This document shows, piece by piece, positions 21,180 through 33,950 of a DNA stretch of 64,000 nucleotides. How positions within the stretch are numbered: the stretch's first letter is position 1; each line of letters begins with the position of its first letter. The DNA comes from Vandiemenella viatica (taxonomy: Eukaryota; Arthropoda; Insecta; Orthoptera; Morabidae): NCBI GenBank assembly GCA_031002005.1, contig CM061921.1:123844597-123908596 (forward strand), written 5' to 3'. The notes under the pieces are model-generated. The model was given only the letters and a program-made list of their open reading frames with translations, was not told where the DNA came from and made no database searches. The translations under genes were made by a program, and so were the position numbers.

Positions 21180-22790
21180 GTTAGTTCATCATACATGTTT
21201 TCATTTCACCTTACTTTTGGGTTGGCACTAACTTTTATCATTCTGTGGTTCCATCTGCTGATTTATGTGTTTGTGGCCTTGCCTTAGGTTCCCTCGATAT
21301 AGTTTCATCGTTCTGCTGTTGTATGGGTCTAAATCTTTGATGAAGCTGAACAATACATCCTAATATTAGATTCCTTTTGGCGTTGGTTGGTTGGATATTC
21401 TTGATCAAAAAGTCCATTCCATATTGTGCAACTGCGTTTATTTTCTGTCCTCGCGTTCCTTTCTGTTTTTAGCCTTTTTCACTATATACCCTATGGCAAA
21501 CGTTTCCTTAAATTCGAAACCCGATTTAACGTCTGTGTTTATCTGATAATTTTCTAGGTGTGATGAACTGCAGGTCATCCGGCCGACATAGAAATCTCAT
21601 TAAAATAACCCACATTTTGCTCGTGAATGGTATCGGTTTTTTCGGTCTTTTACCAACGAGCGAGAGCATGTGGCAAGCTGAGGCATCGTCCTTTCGGCTA
21701 GGTAACCCTGTGGTGAACAGATTGAACACCTGATCACCTTTATTCTCTTCACCGTTGACTGGTTAATACGGTACAGTAAGCCTTCCATACATTGTATACA
21801 ATTTTCAGAAAATAACTCCTGTTAATATGGGATACTGGATATAGCATTACATATTACGTAAAGACATCCACAACGACAAAAAGATACGTTGCATACAAAG
21901 TAGTCGTTTCGGTAGAATCAAAAAATGATCTACATATACCAACTGTCTGGGTCCTTCGGGTATGGTTGCGTGGAAATCACAAGTACTCCGTAAATTCCCA
22001 TGCTTTATTCTTTAATACAAATTATATATCGTTGCACATCGTCCAACTTCTTTTTGGGTTAACACTGCGGGCTAGTGCTTTATGATTAATTTATGTAATT
22101 TTTAGTTTCTGTAGTGTTCGTGGTATTAGCGCGTGATATAGTTTTAGCATTGTTTGAGGTTATCATATTTACCAATTTTCGGTGGAATTAATGCGCCCAA
22201 TACATTTCTCGTTAAGCATCGTACTCATGGGTAGATAAATTATTGCTGTTTACTCAATCTTCCAACAATTTTCTCACATCATTTACGTCTGTGTGTGCTT
22301 TCTACGCAGCGAAAAGACGTTTCTTTAAGACTTAGGTGCTTGTTCCACCGTGGAGCTGCATTGCAGCTATAACTATTTCCCTCAAACCGACTGTCGACTC
22401 CTCGCCAGGTTTTATTCAGTTTGGGTTTCGGCATAGCCAGTCCGCAAGTATAATATCTGTACTATTGCAGCAAATGCCGAAGAATTTGCGAAAATCGTTG
22501 TTGGTTCCAGAATGTCCACAATCTCTAGTACCTTTTCGCTTGAATTCCATATGTCTTTATTGCTGATAACCTACCCTAGGTAATTTGCCTGAGGGAAACA
22601 ATGAGTTGCCTTTTCTAGTTCCAAAGTAATTCAGTGTTCTATCAGTACCGTAAACAATTTTAGTTTATGTCCGATGCATTAGTCAAACGTTTCTGCTGTT
22701 GCAAGTTCTCTTCTATACACATTAAAAATTTCATGTGTTTGTTCACTCGTATAAAAGAATAAGACCAGTTTTTTTGGACCAAAAGTAAAA
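21180..22790 (-). pseudogene. older Ty3/gypsy pol remnant (RT thumb to integrase)
   Basis: Minus-strand fragments appear in correct pol order. RT pieces: LATAETFD (about 22725), LELEKATHCFPQANYLG (about 22610-22650) and KVLEIVDILEPTT, then DFRKFFGIC in another frame (22470-22540). Integrase: a finger-like RCATIYNLY (about 22040), IPEGPRQLVYVDHF (about 21950) followed by a frameshift and YLFVVVDVFT-stop-YVMLYPV (21860-21900), then PQGYLAERTM (about 21690) with a later SKMWVILMRFL segment. RNase H is mostly missing. Multiple stops and shifts mark it as old. It belongs to a different gypsy lineage from the intact neighbour, which abuts its 3' side. The order of motifs is the evidence. Confidence 0.7.
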
Positions 22791-22929
22791 CAGATTATAT
22801 AGAAATTGTTGCCCTTAGAAAATAATTGCCTTGTGCTGCTTCAACTTGATTAAATCCTAGTCCCTTGCCATGAAATGGTGACATCAATTTGGGTATGGTT
22901 TCCGGTCTTTCTCCGTCTTCTTTAGCACG

Positions 22930-23568
22930 TGCATTCAATGCTCACGCTTTCGTCGTCAAAACGTAACAAAAATACACAGACTTACTTCCGCATTTATAGT
23001 TAGTGCAGATCGCACACACACACACACACTCACACACACTCTGACTGCGAGAGTAACAACCCCTGAGGGATCAATAAAACATAAAAAATTGTATACCTAC
23101 AGCATTGCTAGACTGGCTACGATTTTCCTCGAATTGCACCCCTACATTTGTGATATCTACAGTTTAACATGCAATCCTAACAACTGACGGTCCAGGCGTG
23201 ACTCATAAGATCATAAACAATTTTTAAAAAGTCCTTGCTTTAAGGGGATTTGACTCGGAGACCATGCGTCAAGCATCACTAAGCAAGCGCTTTACCACTG
23301 AGCTATCAGATTACTATATAGAAGAGTAATACAGAGACCTACAAATTCTACGCGTCTGTCTATCGCCGATCAGTAATTTTTTAAATTACATTATGACATG
23401 AATTATTTATACAGAAAAAAATGTATGCTATGTCCATCCTAATGCCAAATAGCATCTCCTCGTTAACTTTCATCACGATCGGATTAGCCGTTTAGCCCAA
23501 GAAAAGTAACAAACAGACAGAGAGCCAGATAGACAGAGTTACTTTCATATTTATAATATTAGTTTAGA
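22930..23568 (-). mobile_element. Helitron-like element with tRNA-like module
   Basis: On the minus strand it starts TCTAAACTAATATTATAAA just after an A (the 5' TC is at 23568-23567) and continues with GTAACTCTGTC, a tRNA-like segment (about 23310-23235; TAGCTCAGTGGTAAAGCG and GAGTCAAATCC), TCCATG/CATGTTAAACTGTAG near 23170, TCGCAGTCAGAGTG with (GT)n at 22995-23045, and the internal TGCACTAACTATAAATGCGGAAGTAAG near 22975. This is the same architecture as 604-1500. The 3' end is not defined. Confidence 0.6.
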
Positions 23569-23879
23569 TACACAGCACACTTATAAAAATGGTAATCCAC
23601 GAAAAATTTAAAAAGTCCGTTATGTCGTAAATATAAACAGATATGGCGTGGAATAGACTGTAACATAAAGAAACCAAAACACAACGCCATCTACTGGATG
23701 GTTACCTAGCCTGGGTAACCAAGTGTTGTGTCGATAAATTAACATATCGCCAATTGTTAGAAACTTACGGAACAATAATAATAATTTCATGTTGTCGTAA
23801 TGACCTGCTGACAGGGTTTTTGGTGGCTACGTATTCCGCCCCCTGCCGTAGCCGCCTTAGCCTAGCCCGCCAACTCTGC

Positions 23880-24310
23880 CGCATACAGGTGACCTACAGT
23901 TTAACGTGAAATCCGAAACACGGTACCGTCCTGGCGTAGTTCACATTACATAGCAAGCTGCACCAAAGGTGAAGACCGGGTTAAGCACCTATGAAAATCC
24001 CCGCGAAGATAGGAATTTAAACCGGAGACCTTTCGATCTCCAGTCGGACGCCTTATCCTCTTAACCACCAGACTGCTCGAACTTACAAGGTATTGCAAAG
24101 CATTTTCCTATGACAAACATTTAATGAACATTTAAATCGGAATAATAAATATCGAGGTCAATAATCGAGATAAAAACTATCCTACCTTTTAAGTTGGATC
24201 AAATTACACACAGTAAGCCAAATTTCATTAAAATTGGTTAAGTAGTTTCGGAGTTTATCACGGACAAACATCGTGACGCGAGATTTTTATATATATATAA
24301 GATTGTGGTA
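23880..24310 (-). mobile_element. composite tRNA-module repeat
   Basis: On the minus strand a 5' part begins at the TATATATATAAAAATCTCG end (24300) and includes ACTCCGAAACTACTTAACC, common in arthropod short repeats. A tRNA-like segment follows (24075-23995; GTGGTTAAGAGGATAAGGCG and CCGGTTTAAATTCC), then GGTGAAGACC, GTGAACTACGCCAGGACG and CACGTTAAACTGTAGGTC at 23885-23930. The head and tail match 59010-59195 and 61411-61590. The upstream neighbour 23570-23880 holds no recognised feature apart from a GC-rich GTAGCCGCCTTAGCC patch. Confidence 0.6.
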
Positions 24311-24754
24311 TGAGTTAATTATATAAATGTTAATTGTTTCGCCATAATTACAACAACTGAGCTGATTTGATATCGTACTTCCAGTGCTAAGTGTGCGCTT
24401 CATGCTGTGATTAGTTACGTTTCATGGAGTGGCTCACCAAGATAACGGAAAGTATCCCAACATTTGACGTATTCGTGGTATCACCATTTCTCGTATCATC
24501 TGTCTTTTGATATAAACGTAAATTGTATATTATGGTTGGAGACCATAATGAAAAGAGAAATGCTCTCTTGTAATAAATGTACGTTGCTTTCGGAGGGCAT
24601 GTTAATGAACACTACGCATTTTACTCCGATCAAATGATTGAATTATGGTCCTCATCTTTAATATATCTGGGACCGTTTTGGTTCGGAAATATTTTCATAA
24701 TTCCTTCAGTTCTTATTGCCACCATCGTTTTTGTCCCACTTAATCGTTCACCGA

Positions 24755-24985
24755 GAGTGGTGCGTGAGCGGTTAACTCTCTGGCCTTGCATTCGGAAGGA
24801 TGCGGGTTCGAATCCCCGTACCGGCATCCAGATTTGGGTTTTCCGTGGTTTCCTCAAATCACTCCAGGCGAATGACGGGACGCTTCCTTTAATAGGCCAT
24901 GGCCGAATTCCTTCCAGATCCTTGTCGCCAAGTTCTATCCCGCCTCTAATGACCTCGACGTCGACGAGGTGTAGAGCCATAATTT
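24755..24985 (+). mobile_element. SINE family 2, full length
   Basis: The head GTGAGCGGTTAACTCTC and GGGTTCGAATCCC is followed by CCAGATTTGGGTTTTCCGTG, CCTCAAATCACTCCAGG and CATGGCCGAATTCC, and the tail ends GACGTCGACGAGGTG before an A-rich run. The interval 24310-24755 upstream holds nothing recognisable. Confidence 0.85.
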
Positions 24986-24989
24986 AAAA

Positions 24990-25345
24990 AAAAAAATAAT
25001 CATGCAACTATCTTGGTTTGGAATGTGGTTCTAGCTAAACAAAATTCACTATTTCCCTGTTGGAGATCAAGTTTATTGAGGTATCATCCCATCCAACGTG
25101 TAACCCACAGAGTCGAAAATTATGCTTCGATTCGCTCGAATAACGTTTTCCATTCGCTTGTGGCTTCATTGTGTACATTTGACACATCGCTTTCTATCCG
25201 CATCATCCGGTATTCCGGAAGACCTGTCTTCTTAATCACAAAAAAATGTAGTAAAAAGTTGGTTTGATGCTTTTTGCACATTCCAGGCTTCGTCAAGGCT
25301 GAGTCAACGAGGTTCATGTCCATTTCCCCCCAAAGATTTTAATTT
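24990..25345. other. no feature recognised
   Basis: Short frames only. It may be the 5' part of the LINE that starts at about 25350, but no APE endonuclease motif could be read. Confidence 0.4.
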
Positions 25346-25349
25346 TTGG

Positions 25350-27137
25350 CTCAATCCACCTTGCTTGTACTCGAAAGATCCAATTTGTCCTCACACAGGT
25401 TTTCACTCCAACTTTCTCTCTAAGAGTCTCACAGAATACCCAAAGAAATTTTGGTCGTATGTACGAAAAGTTAATTGTACCAACAGCAATATTCCAGCAC
25501 TAATTCGTGAAGGTTCCGAGGTTAATGAAAGCCGCGATAAAGCTAACGTACTAAATACTGTATTCAAAAATTCATTTACAAATTAACATAAGGATAGTAT
25601 TCCCGTTTTCCCACGCCATGCGAGTCGGTGATGGAATCATTACGAATAGATACTGCAGGTATCATAAAGCAATTAGAGCTCCTGAAGTGGGGGAAACCAC
25701 CGGGCCCGGATGGAATTCCAGTAAGAGTATTTTCAGAGTATGCGGCGGAAATCGGGCCATTTCTGTCTGATATATTCAGTAAATCATTAGAACAGCGAAT
25801 AGTACCTTCAGACTGGAAAATCGCGCAAGTAACTCCGATTTTCAAAAAAAGGTGATCGAAGTGATCCTGGAACTATCGTCCCATATCTATAACATCTGTT
25901 TGTAGTAGAGTTATAGAGCATATTATATGCTCGAAAATTACGAATTTTCTAGATTATAATAATTTGCTTACAACAAATCAACACGGATTTCGGAAGAAAA
26001 GATCACGTTAAACACAGCTGGCCCTATTTACACACGACGTAATGAAAGTTATCGATGCAGGTTCACAAGTAGATGCAATTTTTTAGATTTCCAGAAAGCC
26101 TTTGACTCAGTGCCACACAACCGCCTTTTAGCGAAGCTTCGAGCGTACGGTATATCGGATCAGCTTTGTGAATGGATAAACGACTGGTCGGTCGCAGTAT
26201 GTTGTCGTTGAAGGAGAAAGTTCTTCTAATCTAGATGTTACATCGGGTGTACCTCAAGGAAGTGTAATAGGACAACTTCTTTTCTTAATTTTTATAAACG
26301 ATCTCGGAGACAAAGTGAAAAGCCTATTTAGATTGTTTGCTGATGATGCGGTTATTTATAGGGAAGTAAGAAATTTGGCCGATTGATTAGAAATTCAGCG
26401 CGATCAGGATGTTATTTTGGCTTGGTGCGCTGAGTGGCAACTTACTCTAAATTGTAAAAAGTGCAAGACAATGAGCATAACTAACAAAAAGAATCCAATT
26501 GTTCAGAAATACCAGTTAAACAATACAGTTATTGATATGGTCGATTCTATTAAATATTTGGGGGTAACAGTTCAAAGGAACATGAAATGGGACATACACA
26601 TTAATTCGTTAGTAGGTAGAGCAAATTCTAGGCTGCGATTCATAGGTCGAATCTCGAAAAATTGTAATGAACAAACAAAGGAGATAGCGTACAAATCTCT
26701 TGTGCGTCCACATTTGGATTATTGTTGTGCCATTTGGGTCCCGTTTCGTAAGGGGTTAATCGAAAGTATAGAGAAAGTACAGAGAAGAGCCGCTCGATTC
26801 GTGTCCGCTTGCTACAGTCCTTATGAAAGCGTCACAGAACTGATTAGTAGACTAGTTTTGGAGTCTCGTTTCGTTTAAACTTATTGGTAAGCATGCGTAC
26901 TCCCACTTTCACTTTTGAGTGTAGTGAAATACTTCTTCCACCAACCTATTTGAGTCGAAAGGATAGGAAAGATAAAATTAGAGAAATAAGGTGCCGGACT
27001 GATTCTTATATGGATTCTTTTTTCACTCGTACCATTAGGGATTGGAATGCACAGCAAAGAGATTAGCTTTGGTGCTGAGCACCCTCTGTCACCCACAATT
27101 TTGTGAATATCAGAGTATATATGTAGATGTAGATGTA
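25350..27137 (+). pseudogene. CR1/Jockey-like LINE ORF2 (RT), 5'-truncated
   Basis: The plus strand reads ORF2 in order with frameshifts: PKKFWSYVRK (25440), WGKPPGPDGIPVRVF (25690-25735), WKIAQVTPIFKK (25820), NYRPISITSV-type (25870), QHGFRKK (25980), FQKAFDSVPHNRLLAKL (26095), SGVPQGSV (26250), FADDAVIYRE (26335; FADD catalytic pair), WQLTLNCKKCKTM (26440), IKYLGVTV (26550), then thumb/C-terminal EKVQRRAARFV (26780) and DWNAQ (27040). A stop or shift occurs every few hundred bases. The APE domain is absent, so reverse transcription probably ended early. The 3' end carries (GTAGAT)n at 27120-27137, a tail shared with the fragment at 50445-50873. Confidence 0.88.
27120..27137 (+). repeat. GTAGAT tail microsatellite of the LINE
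   Basis: ATGTAGATGTAGATGTAGA closes the LINE copy. The same unit closes 50445-50873. LINE 3' tails of simple repeats mark the reverse-transcription start site. Confidence 0.85.
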
Positions 27138-28158
27138 GACACAGTTTGTAATTCTGCGCTCATCTCGTCTTTCATTACACCTATTTTGCGATCAAATTAC
27201 CTCACTCTGTGAATCAATTGGAAAATTTGCGAGAGAAATTTGCGAGAGAAATTTGCGATGACATTTTCTTAGTCTGTGAATAAATCCGTGAGTTTACGCG
27301 ACAGAGTTGCTTTGTCATCGCGTCACTTTGCAGTTCAATCCGAAAATTAACGTAGAAATCTATACGGGAGAACGATTTTTTTTGACATTTTTTTTTTTTT
27401 TTTAAGTTTGAATTCTGTTATGTCCAATCGATGGCCTATGTAAAACAAAACGAAAATAGGCACTTCACTAAAGATAATAAAATAAAAACCAGATTTACTC
27501 GAATGGTACCCCTTACCCGGTCAACTGGGAACCCCCAATTGGGTAATGAGAACCTTAATACTGACAGAACTGGAAATTAATACAATCGTTTTCACTCTTG
27601 TGGATCTACAAATTAATCATTTACTTTTTGTACATTAGAAATACATTATTGTTTGCTAGCACAAAATTTATAAATCAAGGATGGTTCATCATCAGTCTGC
27701 ATTTTCCAGATGTGCTACAGTTTTACATATTTCACAAGACGTTAAAGTGTAATTTGGTTCTGCTTCTGTTTAGAAAAGCAGAGAAACGAGTTTTATGTAG
27801 GAACCATCATTTTTATAGCTAATTAAAATCGCTGAATATTGTAAAAAACTGCTTGTAGCCCTAAATCTCTAATTAGGTGGTCTACCCCTCCTTACATTCA
27901 CCGTTGCTTTCCTTTTTTTGTGGTTATTTCCTTCGGAGCACTGTTGCCGTCTGTATTCTCTTCTTTCGGTTTTTTTTTCATGGGTTTTCTAAAGGGTGAA
28001 GCAGTAAAAATCTCCGAATGCTGATTTTTATGAGCATTTATGGGGGATTGGTGGCCTAATGTTTGTCGTTGAGGAAATTATGAGGTGATCAGAGCTAGGC
28101 TCCAATTTTCCCTTGCTCTTGGCTCTCATTACCCCACATGTTAACACCTTTGTTAAAT
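27138..28158. other. AT-rich, minor repeats only
   Basis: A short tandem of AAATTTGCGAGAG lies at 27223-27258, with a T-run at 27379-27403 and an inverted CCCAATTGGG near 27535. No gene motif. Confidence 0.5.
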
Positions 28159-28159
28159 A

Positions 28160-28204
<45 letters not shown>
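28160..28204. repeat. (TA)n microsatellite
   Basis: About 22 uninterrupted TA units. Confidence 0.95.
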
Positions 28205-28207
<3 letters not shown>

Positions 28208-31200
28208 TAATTTTTCCTCCCGTTTTAGATATTGCCCTTTAAACTACATTAATCTCGCAACCATCACAATATATTAAGATAACTTTACAAGCAATATTGC
28301 TAACTATAACCCTTTAAGGTAATAGCTGCAAAAATTACAGTTGGACACCAAAAAACACACTGTGTCGTCTTATTACTACTGAGCAACTAGTTGTAATAAG
28401 TAAGAATGTTTTCTTATTAGCCGTAGACTCCCATTCCGACGTTCTCCCCTATACTTAATTTCCATAATTTCAATATTTGTTGATGGTGAATTAGATTCTA
28501 GCCGAGCGATCATTCGTCTTACCGTTTACACATTTGTACACATCGGAACAGTTTATTCGGCGTGGTCAAACTACACACTCCAGAAGTTTATACCGTGATT
28601 ATTCGTTTGTTGTTCCTGTTGCACTTGAATGGCAGTATTTTCCCTCACCCACCACGCACGATCTAACTACATCACAAGACCATTTACAAACAATAATTAC
28701 CACCGCAATGACCACAGTTATCACAAATTAATTTAAGAAATTGTTTTATTTTTTATGTATTCACATTAGTTTTTGGATACCAGCTATTTGCATCGTTGGA
28801 ATGACAACAATAAAAACAAATGCGTAATATGCACAGATGCATGCAACTAAAAATCACTGTTTAACAAACAGGAACATGAATACTTGACGAAGCATTAACC
28901 AACATCCAGAATTAGAAGTTGGTGCAAATGATTAATGAAAAAATAATTTCAAGTATATACCCTTACACATATCAGAAAACAACTCTTATTTTTCAATTAA
29001 CCACAAGTATTCAATTATATGCCACAAACTAGCAACTAGTCACTGGTTTAAAGCTGTAATAATTTTCACTTTATGTTTACCTTGGGATTATCTGAAGGGT
29101 TGACCTTTTCTGTTGTATGCATCTCGGTTTATGCTGTTAGCTGCGCGCAGCTTGTTGAGCTAATGTTTGAGAGGCCAACGAGTTGTTTACTAATTAAATT
29201 AATTAATCTCTCTCTCTGCAGGAGCTGACGGCGCTCTGTGCCATTAAACTATTGGTAGAAATAAGAAAAAAATGTGACCTTTTATACACGTGCTTCCTCA
29301 GTTCGTTTCGTTTAGTACTGCGAACCAAAAAATTTTACAAAGGGTTTTTATTTCGTTTTTTTTTTTTTTGTTTTGTTAGTAAGACACACGCTTCTTATCA
29401 GCTTCCCAACACACTTGCGCTGCCAATGTTGAAATTATTATCAGTATTTTAGATTTTCCAACGCATCCTGGCTATCATAGATGGGTACTTTATAACAACA
29501 GAAGTAAAACTTGATATCGGTGCTAGTGAGAAACAAAATTCTAACATTTAGTGAACCAGTACCATCACGAGTAGTCGAACGAATTGCGTCAGCATTATGG
29601 TTAGAATGTGTCGAGTCCGGTTATGTTTCATACATTTCAAATGGAAAAATAGTTCTCACGAATGTTTTGAGTTATTGTTTTAATAATTGCTGCTTCCTTT
29701 CGTGATCACGGCATCCCTTCTGGTGCTGCTGTCGTTAGTGCATTATCCTATACAGAATCTGAAAATAAAAAATCAGTGTCCAAGGACATAAAATTTCACA
29801 CTTTTCGCAGACGTCATTTTTTAAAAATTGAACTTCTAATGTCTACGAAAATGGCAAGTAGTGCAATTTTTTAGTGTCCAAGGAATTACCTTGTGTTTTA
29901 TAGGACTCTGAACCACGCACAGAAAAAGAAAAATTCTTCTTGATTTCATTTAAATTCACTTATAATAGTTAGTCAAGTCGAAATACATTATAATAATCAG
30001 TCCTAACCAATCATGGTATCTCTTCGATAAACACTTATTCGTACGCAAATAGTTTGAACATCCTGTTCTTGCAGAACAATCTGCTGTTATTCATTCTTTT
30101 TTATCTCCCCCACCACCAAATATTCGTCTTCATAAAAATAAAAAAAATACCAAACGTCAACTGTCCTTACATCCCAAAAAAGGAAATTCAAATTAGGTGT
30201 CCTATTACAGTATTATGCAAATAAGGCATGAAGAATTCACCTTACTAGTTGTTGACAGCTTTGATTGATGACTGCCAAGCCCCCTTCCTCCCCCATAGTC
30301 TGGTCCAGTTTGGCGTACTAGTTGGCGTATTGCTATGCTAATTAGGGACCGCCCGCGGAGTGCCTAACCTAACATTGACTGCTCTTTTGTGGCCAAATTC
30401 AAAATAGACCGACGACTATTGTTGGTAAGCTAGATTAATGGGGTTTTTGATAGACCTTGCACCTAGTCGACACAATGGTATATTAATTGCTATTCTGACA
30501 AAGGGCGCATGCTCCACAAACCTGACTTTGTCAGCAATTGGTGACAAAATACAAAAGAGACCGCCTTCTGTTGTTGGTAAACAAGATGACCCACTTGTTG
30601 ACAGGTTACACCCCCTGCTTCCTGCACCCCTCCACCACCGGGCCACGTAGAATAATGGACTCTAACGTATCTGACTGTTAATAACTAGTTTTAATATAAT
30701 ATATGGTTAAAATTCGGGTTAAACGGCTATTATATGATTTTTGATTTAATAATAATTGTGATTAAAGCGGTTAGATTATTTTGGTATTCAATGATTGCGT
30801 AATCGAATACCCTGCAGGTATTTAATTTAAAGTGTTACTCAATTAAACTGATTAATCAGTCTCAAATAGTAATTTAATGTTTCAATTGAACTATAGGCCG
30901 ATTAAGATCTCTAAATGTGTTTGTCATATAAAAATTCACAGATTGTAATAATTCTAAATTTTGTGCTATGCAGTAAGCAGTACACGAGTTCAAAACCCTA
31001 TCGATACAAAAAAGAGTGGTTTTACTTCAGTTGAGTAATGTTACGTATGTTTAGTTAGGATATGTTCAAAAAATCTTCTACCAACAATCCGCCTTTTGAT
31101 AGAATAACGAGTTTATGAATGATTGAGTTCATTTGAATTGGACACGTTTGTATTCAAAGCGGCATATTTCTTGCGTAGTCAAGGCTTTCTACGGCTGGCA

Positions 31201-31880
31201 GAATAAAGCAATAGCGGGCATCCCAAGCTCCGCGGGTGGTAGGCTGGTCAAATTCCTCCCTCACAAGAAACTGTTCAAAGTGGGATGGCGGCTTACAGCT
31301 ACATAATAGGGTATTACTCTCTTTCCCCCCTAGGCATCCGAAGTAAAAACAGTAATATCAACGGCAAAGTATGTGCTGTTATACTCGTACCTTTAGTTAT
31401 CATACAGCAAGAATATAATACAAAATTGGCGGTATGTTTTAGGTGGCTGGGACTAACCTAAAATGTCACTTGTTCATTAAACTGAATTTTAGAAAATTAA
31501 ATTCCAAACTAACTTTCAAGTAATTCACTATATATCTCATTAATTATTCATTTCCTTACACCACTCGTTTGTAAACGATTTGATTAATTCATTTCTTTCA
31601 CTAAAGAATCACATGCGAGAGATTTTTCTGCGAGTTCTTTGAAATATCTGTGTTGAGGGTATAAAATTGCAATGTAACTCCGAAAATGGTGTCTAGGTTG
31701 TCCATAGAGAGAGTGACATGAGACATAACTCGTGAGCCATACTAATTGCCCGCAGACTCGTAAGACAGAAATTCTTCAATTCCACTTCCCAACAGGGAAT
31801 TTAGCTGAGCCCTAGCCCAGTGGTTTTTTTATTACTTTTTTATTTTAAATCCTTCCACTCTAAACCTAATTTCTTCGAAC
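28205..31880. other. 3.7 kb without recognised features
   Basis: Frames are 60-76 residues at most and carry no motif. T-runs occur near 29356. Two copies of GTGTCCAAGGA (about 29776 and 29874) flank roughly 90 bp, without other signs of an insertion. A less AT-rich patch at 30260-30660 has open frames on both strands, a pattern more like chance than a gene. This is the largest unexplained stretch and could be unique intergenic or intronic DNA. Confidence 0.5.
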
Positions 31881-33150
31881 CAACTATTCTTTTATTTTAT
31901 TTTGGCTGTTATCAGTCTTTCGACTGGCTTGATTTCTAAATTGCCTGTATTGCTCTCTTCCTGCTTCATTCTGAGCATTTTTGTATCTTCTCCTCTGATC
32001 CACTAGCTGCAAAATTTCTTCTGCGATCCAATGTTTTTGGGCAGCTTGTTCCTTAAAGCCTAGTGTTTCTTTCTCAGCTTTCATTATTTCGGTCTTTAAT
32101 ACTTTCCTTTCGAACTCGGTTGAGTTCCTTTCAGAGTTACTCCTTATACCTAAGTCTACCATCTCTGCAAATTTTTCTCTCATACTAGATTGTCTCAGTT
32201 TATTCACGTCCATTCTGTTCTGCTTATGCTGCTTCCGTATTTACTTGAATTTCAGCCTGCACTTCATAACTATCAAATTATGGTCAGAGTCTATGTCTGC
32301 TCCTGGGTACAATTTATAGTGTAGAACTTGATTCCTGAATCTTTGTTTGACCATGATATAATCTAGCTGATATCTGCCTGTACCACCAGGACGTTTCCAG
32401 GTGTATATCCTTCTTGCGTGGTTCTTAAACAGTGTGTTAGCCGCTACCAGCTTATATCTTTTACAAAATTCTAACAACCTGCTTCCTCGCTCATTTCTTT
32501 CTCCTATACCAAAACTTCCTACAGTATTCCCCTCTTTTGCTTCTCCCACTATCGCATTCCAATCACCCATGATTATTAGATTTTCCTCCCCATTCACATA
32601 TTGGATTAATTCTTCAATTTCAGCGTATATTTTTTCTATTTCTTCGTAATCTTCCTGTGACTTGTACTAATGTGGTTGGGACGGGCTTAGTTTCTAACCT
32701 CATCAAAATAATCCTGTCGCTAAACTATTCATAATAACTCACCCGTTTCCTTAGTCTCTTATTCATTACAAATCCTGCACCTTTGACTCCATTGACAGCT
32801 TGTGTACTAATTATCCTATGTTCCCTAGACCAGAAATCCTGTGCGTCCTTCCATTTAACCTCACTAATCCCGACGATATCTAACTTAAGTTGTTCGATCT
32901 CCCTTTTTAGGTTTCCTGACCTACTTGCCCTATTCAGGCTTCTATCGACTCGTAGAATGTTTCTATCCATTCTGATGACTCCTCCCTGAGCAGTCCCCAC
33001 CCGGCTATCAGACTGGGGGACTATTTTACCTCTGGAATACTTTACCCAGGAAAATCCATCATGATATATATAATTTGAGAGGATTACATGTCCTCGGGAT
33101 ACCCTTAGGGTCTTTAATGCTGTTGTTTCCCGTTGCCTTCTGAATCCCCA
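31880..33150 (-). pseudogene. RTE-type LINE, APE endonuclease and linker
   Basis: Reading from 33000 down: a start region with NLKREIEQLKLDIVGISEVKW (about 32900; the conserved Glu of APE nucleases in SEVKW), GAGFVMNK, a break near 32650-32725, then 32597-32241 with IIMGDWNAIVGEAKEG (GDxN catalytic motif), a TWKRPGG segment, IDY-like QLDYIMVKQRF and DIDSDHNLIV (SDH catalytic motif). 32213-31884 is a Lys/Glu-rich linker (AEEILQLVDQRRRYKN) that normally precedes RT. RT itself is missing. It resembles the endonuclease of RTE-type elements often annotated as craniofacial-development-protein-2-like. Such an enzyme nicks target DNA to prime reverse transcription. It is broken by at least two frame changes. 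Confidence 0.83.
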
Positions 33151-33860
33151 TGCCGTTGATCATTTCTGATTCCTCCTCCGTTTTCAACCCCTAGGGCAAG
33201 AGGGTGCCCTGAACCACTCCCCACTCTTCCGCCCTCCTTCGGAGGCCGTTGGCAAGTAGTGGGTGACTCCTTATACGGGAATCTTTCAGTCGCCAGAGCC
33301 TCGTCCGTGCAAACAAGATGAACCACGTGAAGAAGACGTTGACATTTGGTTGGAAAAGGCAAGTATAGTCTCTCCCAAACCCTTACCCCCCCCCCCCCCA
33401 ACTCTTCAATTAACGAATGTATTGAATCGAACATCAACAGCATTCTTCATCATTTTTTATTCTGTTTTAAACAATTTCCAAACAAGCGAGTGTTACAACG
33501 ATCTTAGTATACATCATATTTGCTTATTATACATATCCTTTGCATAAAACATTAATAGTTCTAAGACTTTGTTAATAGTTTCTGGTCACTCCCGTTGTAC
33601 TTTTGACACATTTTATTCCCTTCTTATAGCTAAAAGTTTTTATCATCAGAAATTACAGAACATTACATTTCATATTCGTTTACGTTTTCTTGCCGACATC
33701 CATCTAGACCAGATTTTCGTTCTCTCTCTGGGTTGCTGAATAGTCATCTTTAAAGAGAACGTAACGCACCAACATAAATACTTAACGCCATATAGTCTTA
33801 TTACTACAAAAAAGTAAATAAAAATCGGGAACTTTAGATTTGAAATCACTGCAGTACCTA
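33151..33860. other. possible LINE 5' leader, then unexplained
   Basis: 33160-33330 continues upstream of the endonuclease without interruption and may be its 5' untranslated leader (inference from position). A C-run lies at 33387-33399. 33400-33860 is AT-rich without motif. Confidence 0.35.
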
Positions 33861-33862
33861 CA

Positions 33863-33950
33863 CGTCACACGTTTCCTACACCGCAGTTGCAGGTGGTTGC
33901 GACATGTGAAACGGTTCGAGTCCTAGTGGCCGGCAGGTAAGAAGAGTTTG
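33863..33950 (+). other. tRNA-like segment
   Basis: GGTTCGAGTCC (B box) at about 33913-33923 follows a weak A-box-like TTGCAGGTGGTTGCG. It is probably a SINE head. 33950-34480 has no further motif. Confidence 0.35.

Noticed and set aside
23235..23310. tRNA gene candidate on the minus strand
   Set aside because: A and B boxes are present but acceptor and anticodon stems do not pair, and the segment is part of a repeat found several times here.
30416..30650. Overlapping 76- and 70-residue frames on opposite strands
   Set aside because: No motif, and opposite-strand openness suggests base composition.
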